From NCBI RefSeq assembly GCF_003664185.1, contig NZ_RCCS01000004.1, forward strand, positions 248,001 through 312,000: a stretch of DNA of 64,000 bases, read 5' to 3'. Below the pieces are notes generated by a model that was not told where the DNA came from, ran no database searches, and was given only the letters and a program-made list of their open reading frames with translations. The position numbers were made by a program, and so were the translations under genes. Origin of the DNA: Tenacibaculum discolor. Its GTDB lineage: Bacteria > Bacteroidota > Bacteroidia > Flavobacteriales > Flavobacteriaceae. Of the stretch, positions 16,163 to 25,769 are shown piece by piece; positions within the stretch are counted from its first letter, which is position 1; each line of letters begins with the position of its first letter.

Positions 16163-19100
16163 TTAAAATTTAACATTTAATCCTACTAAGAATGATTTAA
16201 CATTAGGAATACCTCCTAAATCAACTCCTGCTTGAATTTTACTTCCATCTGTTTTGTCTTGACTACTTTCAGCTGACTGATCTACATAATTTGTTTCAGG
16301 GTCTGTTCCTGAATACTTAGTAAAAGTAAATGGGTTTCTTACTTGAGCATAAAGCCTTAAGCTTTTGATAAATTTAACATCTGAATCTTTTAAGAAAGAA
16401 AAATTATACCCCAAAGTAATATCAGAAATTCTTAAGTAATCTGCATCTTCTAAGAATCTGCTAGACCTTTTCATGTTCCAGTCAGAAATAACTGAAGATA
16501 AATGAGGTCTAGGATTAGATGCATTTGTATTTGTTGGGGTCCAATAGTCTAACATTTCTGTTAACATATTATTTGAATATGCTGGTGCTCCAACAGAACC
16601 TCCATTTAATAACCTTTCTTTGAAAGCTGTATATACTTTTTTACCAATAGAATATTGTCCGCTGATCCCTAAATCAAAGCTTTTATACTCTACAGTTGTA
16701 TTGAAACCTCCATACATAGGAGCTATTCCTCCTTCAAATACTTTTCTATCCGCATCGGAAATTTGTCCATCATGATTACGGTCAACATAAATCATATCTC
16801 CAGCTGCAACAGTATGTCCATCAGTTCCATCTGCTTTTTTATATGTATAGGCTTCTGAAGCAACACCTGCTGATTCTAATAAAAAGAATGAACCTAAAGG
16901 GCTTCCCTCTTTAACTACCGATACAAAACCTGTTTCATATTGACCTGTTTCAGACCCTACTTTTAATACTTCGTTTTTATTATATGAGAAGTTCCCACCA
17001 AAGTTCCATCTAAAATCATCTTTCTCTATAATTCTTGCGTTTAAGTTTACTTCAAAACCTTTATTTGAAATATTTCCAACATTTGCTAGCATGGTTCCAA
17101 AACCACTTTCTTGAGAAACATTAATTCTACTTAAAAGATCTTGAGTTTCTTTTTCATAGTAATCAAAATTAACATCTAACTTATTAAACAATGTAACATC
17201 TAGACCTATATTAAAAGCTTCTCCTTTTTCCCATTTTAAGTTTTCGTTAAAAATCTCATCTGCAGCTAATCCTGGGGCTTGATCATAATTATATCCTGAT
17301 TCTAATAAGTTTTGTCCAGAAGCATACGAAATCCCTGTTTGGTTACCAGTGTAACCGAAAGAAGCTCTTACTTTTAATTCAGTAATAGCTGGTACATTAA
17401 AGAACTTTTCGTTAGAAATAGTCCAACCCATAGATGCAGCTGGAAAACTCCCCCATCTATTCTCTTTTGTAAACTTCGATGAGCCATCATATCTTGTCGA
17501 TATCATGAAGTGATATTTAGAATCCCAAGATAATTGTAATCTTGTAAAGTATGATTCTAATGCCATAGCTTTAATAAAGCTACGTCCTTTATTAATCTCT
17601 CCTGCAGAGTACAACCAATTTAAATCACTTGAAGGAAACTTTTCTCCTGCAACATAAGAATCTTCATAATCCCATTGTTGAAAAGAGTGACCTCCCAATA
17701 GCGTTAACTTTAACTTATCGTTTGCAAATCTATCAGTGTAAGTTACAGTATTTTCAATTAAGTAATCTCTATTGTTTGCTGTACTATAATAACCGTATCC
17801 TATAGTCTCGCCATCTCCGTTTAAACCTCTTCTTGTATTAGGAGCATCGTATCTGTTATATCTATTATTTCTAATGTTTCCACTAAAGGCTGAACGCCAT
17901 ACCACGCTTTCTATAGGTGTTACATCTAAAAATAATGTCCCTCCTAAGTTTTGCCACTTATCCGTTACTTGTCTTTCAAAAGCAAATAAAGGGTTTGTAA
18001 AACTATGAATAGCTGCTTTTCCATCTGCACCATAAGGATTTACATCTGGTCTTGCTCCTAATGCGTTTGAATATGGTTGATACGTACTATTATCATCTGC
18101 TATTGGAGTTGATTCAGAGTAAGAAAAGAAAGAATTAACCCCAAACTTTACATAGTCATTCATCTTTTGCTCAACATTTAATTTAATACGTCCTACTTTA
18201 TAATTATCTTCCTTAATAATTCCTTCTTGATCAAATAAAGAAGCTGATAAATATGCTCTCGTATTTTCCCCTCCTCCTGAAATGCTAAACTGATGTCTTT
18301 TAACAGCTGCATTATCTCTTAGCACTAACTTTAGCCAATCTATATTATATGGACTTGAAGGCAATGGAGTTAGTTCCGTTGGATCCTTAGGTCCGTTTAA
18401 CACCCCTAAAGCTATATCTTGTTCGTAATTAACTCTTGCTACATCTAAAACATTCTTATACTGAGTAGCATTTAATAATTCTGGTCTTTTAATAATATTT
18501 TGAAAGCCATAAGAGGTATTAACAGAAACTGATATACCTTGTTGGTAACCACCTCTATTCGTTTCTATTAACACAACTCCATTTGAAGCTCTAGATCCAT
18601 AAATTGCTGTTGAAGCTGCATCTTTTAAAATACTGATACTTTTAATATCTTCAGGAGAAATACCTGACATATCTTCCTGAGGAACACCATCAATAACATA
18701 TAAAGCACTGTTAGATGCACTTAAAGAACCATTACCTCTAATACTAATTTGAGTAGCGTCACCAGCCCTACCTCCAGTACTTACAATTTGTAAACCTGAG
18801 GTTTTTCCTTGTAAAGCTTGTGTTACATTTGCTACTGGTTTATCTTGTAATTGTTCTACACCTATAGTTGCTACTGATCCTGTTAAATCTTTCTTAGAAG
18901 TTGATCCATATCCTACAACTACAATTTCATCTAATACATTAGTATCTTCTTTCATTAAAATATTTAGTTCTGAAGCTGTTCCCACAGTTTTTTCAGTTAC
19001 TTGCATTCCAACGAAACTAAAAACTAAAATATCTCCTGTCTTTGCTTTTAATGAATACTTACCATCAAAGTCTGTTTCAGTACCTATGGTCGTACCCTTT

Positions 19101-19237
19101 AAAATTACATTTACACCAGGTAAAGGTCCTGCACTATCAGACACCACTCCAGTGATTTTTTTCTCCTGTGCACTCATATTCAGTAAAAAACCAAAAAAGA
19201 AGAATACACAGATTACATTTTTCCAATGTAGATTCAT
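16163..19237 (-). CDS. SusC/RagA family TonB-linked outer-membrane protein
   Basis: TonB-dependent importer, 1024 residues. After a signal peptide (cleavage near MSAQ) comes a carboxypeptidase-D-like domain (KITGVVSDSAGPLPGVNVILKGT, about 26-105), the TonB-box region LDEIVVVGYGSTSKKDLTGS, a plug with ALYVIDGVPQEDMSGISPEDI and SILKDAASTAIYGSRASNGVV (typical SusC plug motif), and a beta barrel ending in VGLNVKF. It pairs with the SusD gene downstream. No CAZyme, sulfatase or sigma/anti-sigma pair flanks it, so the imported substrate cannot be read from context. Confidence 0.95.
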   Translation of the reverse strand: MNLHWKNVICVFFFFGFLLNMSAQEKKITGVVSDSAGPLPGVNVILKGTTIGTETDFDGKYSLKAKTGDILVFSFVGMQVTEKTVGTASELNILMKEDTNVLDEIVVVGYGSTSKKDLTGSVATIGVEQLQDKPVANVTQALQGKTSGLQIVSTGGRAGDATQISIRGNGSLSASNSALYVIDGVPQEDMSGISPEDIKSISILKDAASTAIYGSRASNGVVLIETNRGGYQQGISVSVNTSYGFQNIIKRPELLNATQYKNVLDVARVNYEQDIALGVLNGPKDPTELTPLPSSPYNIDWLKLVLRDNAAVKRHQFSISGGGENTRAYLSASLFDQEGIIKEDNYKVGRIKLNVEQKMNDYVKFGVNSFFSYSESTPIADDNSTYQPYSNALGARPDVNPYGADGKAAIHSFTNPLFAFERQVTDKWQNLGGTLFLDVTPIESVVWRSAFSGNIRNNRYNRYDAPNTRRGLNGDGETIGYGYYSTANNRDYLIENTVTYTDRFANDKLKLTLLGGHSFQQWDYEDSYVAGEKFPSSDLNWLYSAGEINKGRSFIKAMALESYFTRLQLSWDSKYHFMISTRYDGSSKFTKENRWGSFPAASMGWTISNEKFFNVPAITELKVRASFGYTGNQTGISYASGQNLLESGYNYDQAPGLAADEIFNENLKWEKGEAFNIGLDVTLFNKLDVNFDYYEKETQDLLSRINVSQESGFGTMLANVGNISNKGFEVNLNARIIEKDDFRWNFGGNFSYNKNEVLKVGSETGQYETGFVSVVKEGSPLGSFFLLESAGVASEAYTYKKADGTDGHTVAAGDMIYVDRNHDGQISDADRKVFEGGIAPMYGGFNTTVEYKSFDLGISGQYSIGKKVYTAFKERLLNGGSVGAPAYSNNMLTEMLDYWTPTNTNASNPRPHLSSVISDWNMKRSSRFLEDADYLRISDITLGYNFSFLKDSDVKFIKSLRLYAQVRNPFTFTKYSGTDPETNYVDQSAESSQDKTDGSKIQAGVDLGGIPNVKSFLVGLNVKF

Positions 19238-19628
19238 AAATTATTAAATTTTTATTAATTAACAGTTGTAAATCTAAAGGCTATAAGTTTTTGCTAACAC
19301 TCATTTGAAGTTAACAACCTTTAATTTGATGTGAAAAAACAATTTTAAGAAGTCAACAACACTCTCATTAAAAACAGTCAAATATTAATTAATGTTAACT
19401 TTTTAAAAAACCTTTATTTTTATTGGTTTCATGAGCTGTTCTTCATTATTTTCGCCGCTCGTTTTTATTTAAACAACAAATAAACAAATCCCTTCTATTT
19501 AATAATTATAGTCAGTATTATAAGTTTCAACAAACAGCTTAATTTTTAATATTTATTTAACTAAACTTTAATAAATCAAAAGTTAGGGTACCTCCTAATT
19601 TTAACTGTTATAGCTGTTGGAAAACAAA
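19238..19628. other. Gene-free divergent region between the SusC gene and the LytTR regulator
   Basis: About 390 bases of very AT-rich sequence with no reading frame or strong hairpin. It must hold the promoters of the two divergent units, but I find no TTTG/TAnnTTTG pair on either strand. Confidence 0.5.
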
Positions 19629-20405
19629 ATGCAAATGAAAGTATCAATTTTAATTATTGACAATGAAAAAACTGCTCGATCTAGATTTAAAAAACTAGTA
19701 AGCAATTATAATTTTATAGAAATTGTTGGTGAATGTTCAGATGGTTTAGACGCTATAGAAAAAATCAACACCTTATCTCCTGATGTTGTTTATCTTGATA
19801 CTAAGATCAATAATATGACGGGATTTGATATTATTGAAAAAATAACCTTACCAAAAAAACCTATTTTTATCTTCACTGCCTCTTCTAACGAGCATGCTGT
19901 AAAAGCCTTTGATTATTTTGCTTTTGACTACCTTTTAAAACCTCTAGAAGAAGATAGATTTTATGCTTCTATTAAAAAGGTAATAGATTATAAAAAAATA
20001 GAAAAACTTTCTAGTTTAGATAACATCTTAGATCTTGTAAAAGAAAAAACTCCAATTGAAATGCCTGTAAAAGGAACTAAGATTAATATTAAATCTGGGA
20101 ACAAAATAATTTTCTTAGAACGAAACAATATCAAGTATATATCTGCCTCAGGTTATTATGTAGAAATTTTTACTACAGACAACAAAAAGTATTTACTACG
20201 TGAATCTTTATCAAGTATAATTAAAAGATTAAACTCTAATCTTTTTGTTAGAATCCATAGATCTACTATAATCAATTCTAATTTTATTGATGAGATTATC
20301 ACTTCCAATTATGGTGAAACAGATGTAAAAATTAACGATAATAAAACTTTTAGAGTAAGCAAGAGTTATAAAAAAGATTTCCAAGAACTAATGGGAGTTA
20401 AATAA
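19629..20405 (+). CDS. LytTR-family two-component response regulator
   Basis: A 258-residue regulator. The receiver domain (about 5-120) starts VSILIIDNEKTARSRF, has the phosphoacceptor Asp in VVYLDTKINNMTGFD and the conserved Lys in FDYLLKPL. A linker leads to a LytTR DNA-binding domain (about 160-258) with INIKSGNKIIFLERNNIKYISASG and RIHRSTIINSNFIDEI. The start is either ATG 19629 or 19635; an upstream TTG at 19617 is unlikely. No histidine kinase is adjacent, so its partner is elsewhere. It is divergent from the SusC gene, 36 bases before the BtuF-like gene. Confidence 0.88.
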   Translation: MQMKVSILIIDNEKTARSRFKKLVSNYNFIEIVGECSDGLDAIEKINTLSPDVVYLDTKINNMTGFDIIEKITLPKKPIFIFTASSNEHAVKAFDYFAFDYLLKPLEEDRFYASIKKVIDYKKIEKLSSLDNILDLVKEKTPIEMPVKGTKINIKSGNKIIFLERNNIKYISASGYYVEIFTTDNKKYLLRESLSSIIKRLNSNLFVRIHRSTIINSNFIDEIITSNYGETDVKINDNKTFRVSKSYKKDFQELMGVK

Positions 20406-20441
20406 TAACTCTTTACTTTTCTGAATCCTTATTTTTGCTTA

Positions 20442-21200
20442 ATGAGTATTGATAAAAAATACAAAAGAATAATTTCATTAGTCCCAAGTCAAACAGAACT
20501 TTTAATTGATTTGGGACTTGAAGAAAATATCGTTGGAGTAACCAAATTCTGTACCCATCCAGAACATCTTGTAAGAACCAAAACTATTGTTGGAGGGACA
20601 AAAAATATAAAAATTGATAGAATTAAAAATCTTCAACCTGATATTATCTTGTGTAATAAAGAAGAAAATACTAAAGAAATAGTTGAAGCCTGTCAACAAA
20701 TAGCATTTACACATGTCTCTGATATTTTTACACTTACCGATTCCTTAGAATTAATTTCTTTATACGGAAGTTTTTTTGAGAAGCAAGTTGAAGCTAAAAA
20801 AATGATTAACAAATTAGAGTCAAAGATAATCGACTTTAAAAAGTTTATTGAAAATAAAAAAAGTAGAAAAGTAGCTTATTTTATTTGGAGAAATCCTTGG
20901 ATGGTTGCAGCAAGTAATACATTTATAAACCACCTGTTAGAATTAAACAAGTTTGACAATGTTTATGCTAACGCAAAAAGGTATCCAGAAGTTAACATAA
21001 AAGATATTCTTAAGAAAAAACCAGAATTAATTTTACTTTCTTCTGAACCTTTTCCTTTCAAAGAAAAACACATTACTGAAATTAAAGAATATACCAGTAA
21101 CTCAACGCCTATATTAGTTGACGGTGAATACTTCTCTTGGTACGGTAGCAGACTGTTAAAAGCTTTTGATTACTTTAAGGAATTACACAGCAGGACTTGA
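20442..21200 (+). CDS. BtuF-like substrate-binding protein without a signal peptide
   Basis: A 252-residue protein of the helical-backbone metal/cobalamin-binding family, with RIISLVPSQTELLIDLGLEENIVGVTKFC at the start, a long middle helix, and ELILLSSEPFPFK and DGEYFSWYGSRLL near the end, as in BtuF-like proteins of Bacteroidetes. The chain begins MSIDKKYKR, with no signal sequence, so it is probably cytoplasmic or exported by another route. No permease or ATPase is adjacent. The last 18 bases overlap the convergent gene on the minus strand. The ligand is inferred from family, with B12 likely. Confidence 0.75.
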   Translation: MSIDKKYKRIISLVPSQTELLIDLGLEENIVGVTKFCTHPEHLVRTKTIVGGTKNIKIDRIKNLQPDIILCNKEENTKEIVEACQQIAFTHVSDIFTLTDSLELISLYGSFFEKQVEAKKMINKLESKIIDFKKFIENKKSRKVAYFIWRNPWMVAASNTFINHLLELNKFDNVYANAKRYPEVNIKDILKKKPELILLSSEPFPFKEKHITEIKEYTSNSTPILVDGEYFSWYGSRLLKAFDYFKELHSRT

Positions 21201-21380
21201 CATGTCTTCATCTAAATATTTTATTCTATTTAGCTTTTCTAATATCTTCATTGCTTTAAATGCTGAGCGATCACTTTTACACTCATCTTCATATTTATAA
21301 TCGTTAGCTGTCTCAACCAATCTACGATATCTCTCTTCAAGATGTTTTCTATATCTACGTAATTGATTAATTCTTGACAT
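21183..21380 (-). CDS. Small basic helical protein overlapping the end of the BtuF-like gene
   Basis: Starting at the ATG at 21380 (MSRINQLRRYRKHLEERYRR) gives 65 residues, rich in Arg, Lys and Glu with heptad-like spacing, so it may form a short coiled coil. It runs to NRIKYLDEDMSSPAV. Its last 18 bases lie over the last codons of the convergent BtuF-like gene. I recognise no named family, though small helical proteins like this are common in Flavobacteriaceae. Function unknown. Confidence 0.62.
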   Translation of the reverse strand: MSRINQLRRYRKHLEERYRRLVETANDYKYEDECKSDRSAFKAMKILEKLNRIKYLDEDMSSPAV

Positions 21381-21498
21381 TTCTAATTGGGTTAACACGG
21401 ATTATAAATATACATATTTATTTGATTTGCAGCTATATAAAAAATAAATTAAATATAAAATGGGGAAAATTCCTGTTTTTAATATTATCAACGACAAA

Positions 21499-21528
21499 AA
21501 AAAGCTCTTAATCTCTCAAGAGCTTTTT
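21499..21528 (-). terminator. Terminator of the DUF4197 gene
   Basis: AAAAAGCTCTT (21499-21509) pairs with AAGAGCTTTTT (21518-21528). A run of T follows on the minus strand. It lies four bases past the DUF4197 stop. Confidence 0.75.
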
Positions 21529-21532
21529 AATT

Positions 21533-22240
21533 CTATTTATTATCCTGCAAAGCAAAAACTTGTCGTAATAACGCTGTATCTCGTAATCCTACTTTATTAC
21601 GTATACCTTTCTCTTCAACAGCAATCATTGTAAATACCCCTTCTAATGCTTCAGTAGTTACGTAGTCTGTTAAATCTGGATTTACTTTTTTTACAAATGG
21701 AATACTATTGTATTTTGATATTAAGTTTGACCAAATTTTATCAGCTCCAACCTTAGCAAATGAGTTTTTAATTACTGGATTAAACTCACTATATAAAGCT
21801 GTAGTTGTTTTTCCTTCTAAATAAGAAGTAGCTGCATTATCTGCCCCTAATAGAATATTTTTAGCATCTGCAAACGTAATTTCCTTAACAGCATTTACAA
21901 AAATTGGTGTAGCCGTTTTTACAGCATCTTCAGCAGTTCTGTTGATTGCCTTTAAACCTTCATCAGCTAAATTACCTAAACCTATTTTTCTCAAGCCTTT
22001 ATCAACTGCTTGTAGTTCCTCTGGCAATAAAATTTTCACCAAATCATTTTTATAAAAACCATCTTTTGAAGTTAACTTGGTTACCTGATGCTGAATACCA
22101 TTGTCCAAAGCTTGACGTAAACCATTACCAATTTGTTCTTGTGTTAATAATCCACCTTGTGGTAATTGATTTACTACTTTTTGCAACTCTGCACATCCCA
22201 TAAAAGTAAGTGCTATAAAGAATACTGTAATTTTTTTCAT
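21533..22240 (-). CDS. DUF4197 family lipoprotein
   Basis: A 235-residue envelope protein with a lipobox (MKKITVFFIALTFMGC). The DUF4197 core is recognisable: IGNGLRQALDNGIQHQVTKLTSKDGFYKNDLVKILLPEEL, then DAKNILLGADNAATSYLEGKT. The family occurs in Proteobacteria and Bacteroidetes and has no known activity. The gene stands alone with its own terminator. The acyl-anchored N-terminus suggests a periplasmic location. Confidence 0.82.
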   Translation of the reverse strand: MKKITVFFIALTFMGCAELQKVVNQLPQGGLLTQEQIGNGLRQALDNGIQHQVTKLTSKDGFYKNDLVKILLPEELQAVDKGLRKIGLGNLADEGLKAINRTAEDAVKTATPIFVNAVKEITFADAKNILLGADNAATSYLEGKTTTALYSEFNPVIKNSFAKVGADKIWSNLISKYNSIPFVKKVNPDLTDYVTTEALEGVFTMIAVEEKGIRNKVGLRDTALLRQVFALQDNK

Positions 22241-22296
22241 TTTACTTGTTTGATTTTATCTATACTTTAGAAACAATAAACTAATTATTGTCACAT

Positions 22297-22461
22297 TTAT
22301 TTGAAGCTGTCGGTATTTTTATCATATCCATACGGACAGTGTTTACATCCACTTTTACAACAATACCCACGTCGTAAATGGTATGCTTCTTTAAAAACCC
22401 TATACCCTTGTTCATTGGTATAATATTCATCAGGCGTAGGCTTTAATATCTTGTTTCTCAT
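22297..22461 (-). CDS. DUF5522 family small cysteine-rich protein
   Basis: A 54-residue reading frame from ATG 22461 to TAA 22297. It begins MRNKILKPTPDEYYTNEQG and contains HLRRGYCCKSGCKHCPYGY, the DUF5522 motif whose four clustered cysteines look like a metal-binding knuckle. Homologues are small, widespread and often unannotated because of length. It is in the gap between the DUF4136 and DUF4197 genes on the same strand. Function unknown; zinc or iron-sulfur binding is an inference. Confidence 0.8.
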   Translation of the reverse strand: MRNKILKPTPDEYYTNEQGYRVFKEAYHLRRGYCCKSGCKHCPYGYDKNTDSFK

Positions 22462-22543
22462 ACTACAAATATCATAAAAAATACGTTAAACAGACCTTAT
22501 ACTTCTGCCTAACGTATTTATATCTATCTTAAAAAACTAAATC

Positions 22544-23071
22544 TTACTTTTTAGCATTAGGAGGATACTCCGCCATTATCTCTGCAACAAACTCTTTAAT
22601 ACGAGCTTCTTTTCTTTCTACACTACTTGTACTTAAAGCTCCTGTTCCTATTCCTTGCCAAACTAACTCTTTTTTATTAGCATCTAACAAATCAATAAAT
22701 AATGTTCCTTCTGTATATTGAGAAACTGTTACTGGACTTGGACCATAATACCATGGATAATAAAACCCTCCGTAATAATTATCATTTACATTAATACGTT
22801 CGCGAGACTTAGTAAATAAACTTACCAAGACATCTGGTGTAGCTGACTTTGTCATCCCTTTCGCCATCAATTCTGCCTCTATTGCACGCATGATACGTTT
22901 TTTATCTAAATCAGAAATTGGAGCTTTGTCTATCCCTGTTTTGTAGAACGCAAACGTTTTGTACTGATTAAAATCAGTTTGTGTATCATAATCAGTAACC
23001 ACTCTTACTGAACTACATGAAGTAATTAGTAAAGCTATAATTGGCAAAAAAAGTAATTTTAAATTTTTCAT
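22544..23071 (-). CDS. DUF4136 family lipoprotein
   Basis: A 175-residue lipoprotein precursor with lipobox LLITSC. The DUF4136 pattern is clear: VRVVTDYDTQTDFNQYKTFAF, KRIMRAIEAELMAKGM, DVLVSLFTKSRER, and GTLFIDLLDANKKELVWQGIG. These small envelope proteins have a strand-helix fold of unknown function. It follows hutU on the same strand by 12 bases, so it may be co-transcribed with it, though no functional link is known. Confidence 0.83.
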   Translation of the reverse strand: MKNLKLLFLPIIALLITSCSSVRVVTDYDTQTDFNQYKTFAFYKTGIDKAPISDLDKKRIMRAIEAELMAKGMTKSATPDVLVSLFTKSRERINVNDNYYGGFYYPWYYGPSPVTVSQYTEGTLFIDLLDANKKELVWQGIGTGALSTSSVERKEARIKEFVAEIMAEYPPNAKK

Positions 23072-23083
23072 TTTTCTTAGGAT

Positions 23084-25078
23084 TTACATGTTTTCTAATA
23101 ATGCATCATCTACTAAGTTAGGAAGTGTTACTTTTAACTTCTTTTCAGCTTCCATGGCACGTTTAATAGCAAAAACAGCTTCGTCATTTCTCGCCCAACT
23201 ACGTCTTGCTATTCCGTTATTCACATCCCAGAAAAGCATTGATTTTAAGCGTCTTGATGCATCTTTAGAACCATCAAGAAGCATGCCAAATCCACCATTA
23301 ATTACTTCTCCCCAGCCTACTCCACCTCCATTGTGGATAGAAACCCAAGTAGCTCCTCTAAAACTATCTCCAATTACATTATGAATTGCCATATCTGCTG
23401 TAAAACGAGAACCATCATAAATATTTGAAGTTTCGCGGTATGGTGAATCGGTACCTGAAACATCGTGATGATCACGACCTAAGACTACTGGACCTATTTT
23501 TCCTTTCTTAATAGCTTTATTAAAAGCTTCCGCTATTTTCATACGTCCTTCAGCATCTGCATATAAAATACGTGCTTGTGAACCAACTACTAATTTATTT
23601 TCTTGTGCTCCTTTAATCCACTGAATGTTATCCGCCATTTGCTGTTGAATTTCTTCTGGAGATTTTTTCTTGATTTTCTCCAACACCTTACAAGCAATCG
23701 CATCTGTTTTTGCTAGATCTTCTGGATTTCCTGAAGTACATACCCAACGGAAAGGACCAAAACCATAATCAAAACACATAGGTCCCATAATATCTTGTAC
23801 ATAACTTGGGTATTTAAACTCTCTCCCTAATGTTGGATTTGGATTCATTACATCTGCTCCAGCTCTACTCGCTTCCAATAAAAAGGCATTTCCATAATCA
23901 AAGAAATACGTTCCTTTTTCTGTATGCTTATTTATGGCTTTTGCGTGACGACGCAATGTTTCTTGCACTTTTTCTTTGAACAACTCTGGTTGTTCTGCCA
24001 TCATAATATTGGCATCTTCAAAAGAAATATCTACAGGATAATATCCTCCTGCCCATGGATTGTGTAACGACGTTTGATCTGAACCTAAATCGATATACAC
24101 ATCTTCTTCGGCAAACTTCTCCCAAACATCCACTACATTTCCTAAATATGCTAATGAAATAACTTCTTCATTCTCTTTTGCTTTTCGAACACGTGCTACT
24201 AACTCATCTAAATCAGTAATCTTCTCATCAATCCACCCTTGATCTAAACGAACCTGCGTTATTTTTGGGTTTACCTCAGCACAAACTGTAATACAACCTG
24301 CAATGTTTCCTGCTTTTGGTTGAGCTCCACTCATTCCTCCTAAACCAGCGGTAACAAATAAATTACCTTTTGGAGACTTTCCTATTTTTCTAAATCCGTT
24401 TAACACAGTAATGGTTGTTCCATGTACAATTCCTTGTGGACCGATGTACATATAACTTCCCGCTGTCATTTGACCATATTGAGTAACACCCAAGGCATTG
24501 AATTTCTCCCAATCGTCTGGTTTAGAATAATTAGGAATCATCATTCCATTTGTAACTACAACTCTTGGAGCATCTTTATGTGATGGGAATAACCCCATTG
24601 GGTGTCCTGAATACATTACCAAGGTTTGTTTATTTGTCATTTCTGACAAGTACTTCATGGTTAATAAGTACTGTGCCCAGTTAGAAAACACTGCTCCGTT
24701 TCCTCCATAGGTAATTAATTCATGGGGGTGTTGTGCTACAGCATAATCTAAATTATTTTGAATCATTACCATAATAGCCTTCGCTTGCTCAGATTTCCCT
24801 GGATACTCTTCAATAGGACGCGCATACATTTTATAATCAGGACGGAAACGATACATATAAATTCGTCCGTACTTCTCTAGCTCTTCAGCAAATTCAGGTA
24901 ATAACTCTTCGTGATGTTCTTTATCAAAATAACGCAATGCATTACGTAAAGCTAACTTCTTTTCTTCTTCAGTTAAAATTTCCTTACGTTTTGGCGCGTG
25001 GTTTATCGTAGTATCATACTCCTTTTTTGGAGGTAATGCAGTTGGTATTCCTTGTTTTATTTGTTCTTTAAAAGTCAT
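23084..25078 (-). CDS. hutU: Urocanate hydratase
   Basis: Hydrates urocanate to imidazolone propionate in histidine breakdown, using tightly bound NAD+ as electrophile. The 664-residue protein belongs to the long form found in Bacteroidetes and eukaryotes rather than the 550-residue proteobacterial form. Motifs include YSGHPMGLFPS, TAGLGGMSGAQPKAGN, GPFRWVCTSG and GRDHHDVSGTDSPYRET. The other hut genes are not in the window, so the pathway is dispersed. A -7-like box sits at 25250-25257 on the minus strand. Confidence 0.93.
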   Translation of the reverse strand: MTFKEQIKQGIPTALPPKKEYDTTINHAPKRKEILTEEEKKLALRNALRYFDKEHHEELLPEFAEELEKYGRIYMYRFRPDYKMYARPIEEYPGKSEQAKAIMVMIQNNLDYAVAQHPHELITYGGNGAVFSNWAQYLLTMKYLSEMTNKQTLVMYSGHPMGLFPSHKDAPRVVVTNGMMIPNYSKPDDWEKFNALGVTQYGQMTAGSYMYIGPQGIVHGTTITVLNGFRKIGKSPKGNLFVTAGLGGMSGAQPKAGNIAGCITVCAEVNPKITQVRLDQGWIDEKITDLDELVARVRKAKENEEVISLAYLGNVVDVWEKFAEEDVYIDLGSDQTSLHNPWAGGYYPVDISFEDANIMMAEQPELFKEKVQETLRRHAKAINKHTEKGTYFFDYGNAFLLEASRAGADVMNPNPTLGREFKYPSYVQDIMGPMCFDYGFGPFRWVCTSGNPEDLAKTDAIACKVLEKIKKKSPEEIQQQMADNIQWIKGAQENKLVVGSQARILYADAEGRMKIAEAFNKAIKKGKIGPVVLGRDHHDVSGTDSPYRETSNIYDGSRFTADMAIHNVIGDSFRGATWVSIHNGGGVGWGEVINGGFGMLLDGSKDASRRLKSMLFWDVNNGIARRSWARNDEAVFAIKRAMEAEKKLKVTLPNLVDDALLENM

Positions 25079-25249
25079 TTTATACGGTTTTTAGTTTCCA
25101 GTAAAAGATGAAAACTTATTAATTTTAAATCTGTTGATAATCGTAAAAATGAAGAAACTATGGATAACGGATGTCTGCTCTGTGATACTGAGCTTCAATC
25201 CTCTTTTTATATTTTAAAGTTAAAAAATCCATCTTCTTTGAAGTTTGCA

Positions 25250-25257
25250 CAAATATA
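25250..25257 (-). promoter_or_regulatory. -7-like promoter box upstream of hutU
   Basis: TATATTTG on the minus strand matches TAnnTTTG, with a start near 25246 and a leader of about 170 bases. No good -33 TTTG is found at 19 bases, so this is tentative. Confidence 0.3.
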
Positions 25258-25319
25258 AGTTTATACAGTTAAAAACTGCATCTTTAAAAAGTATAAATTT
25301 TTCTTCTTTTTGTATTTTT

Positions 25320-25350
25320 TCTGTTGTGCTAACAATAAATTGTACCTTTG
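25320..25350 (+). promoter_or_regulatory. Candidate promoter of the HEKIH protein gene
   Basis: TCTG at 25320-25323 (one mismatch from TTTG), 19 bases, then TACCTTTG at 25343-25350, a full TAnnTTTG match. The ATG at 25364 follows 13 bases later, so the leader is about ten bases. Confidence 0.45.
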
Positions 25351-25363
25351 GTAAGTTTATTGC

Positions 25364-25699
25364 ATGAACAGGTTTATGATATTTATTTCAAAACATATAA
25401 TACCAAAAGGATTTTCTGGAATGACATTGTATCCTTTTATCTTTTTAAAAAGAGAAGATTTAAAAGGTGATCCTGTTTTAATAAACCATGAAAAAATTCA
25501 TTTAAAACAACAATTAGAATTATTGATTGTTTTCTTCTATCTATTTTATTTTTTAGAGTGGTTTATCAAGCTATTAATTTACCGTAACACTTCAAAAGCT
25601 TATAGTAATTTAAGTTTTGAGCGAGAAGCCTATAAAAACGAACATAATTTAGATTATATCACTACTCGAAAAAGGTGGGCATTCCTATCCTATTTATAA
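25364..25699 (+). CDS. Small membrane protein with an HEKIH motif
   Basis: A 111-residue protein with one strong membrane segment (LELLIVFFYLFYFLEWFI, about 50-68). Just before it lies NHEKIHLKQQ, an HExxH zinc-metalloprotease signature, and after it SFEREAYKNE, where a glutamate could be the third ligand. The layout recalls a reduced BlaR1/M56-type peptidase core. Homologues of this size occur in flavobacteria. Activity has not been shown to my knowledge. It stands alone before icmF. Confidence 0.65.
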   Translation: MNRFMIFISKHIIPKGFSGMTLYPFIFLKREDLKGDPVLINHEKIHLKQQLELLIVFFYLFYFLEWFIKLLIYRNTSKAYSNLSFEREAYKNEHNLDYITTRKRWAFLSYL

Positions 25700-25769
25700 T
25701 TGTTAAAACATCCTGCTATTTTTTAAGATTTCCGTAAATTGCGTACCCGAAAATTAAGACAATTTACGA

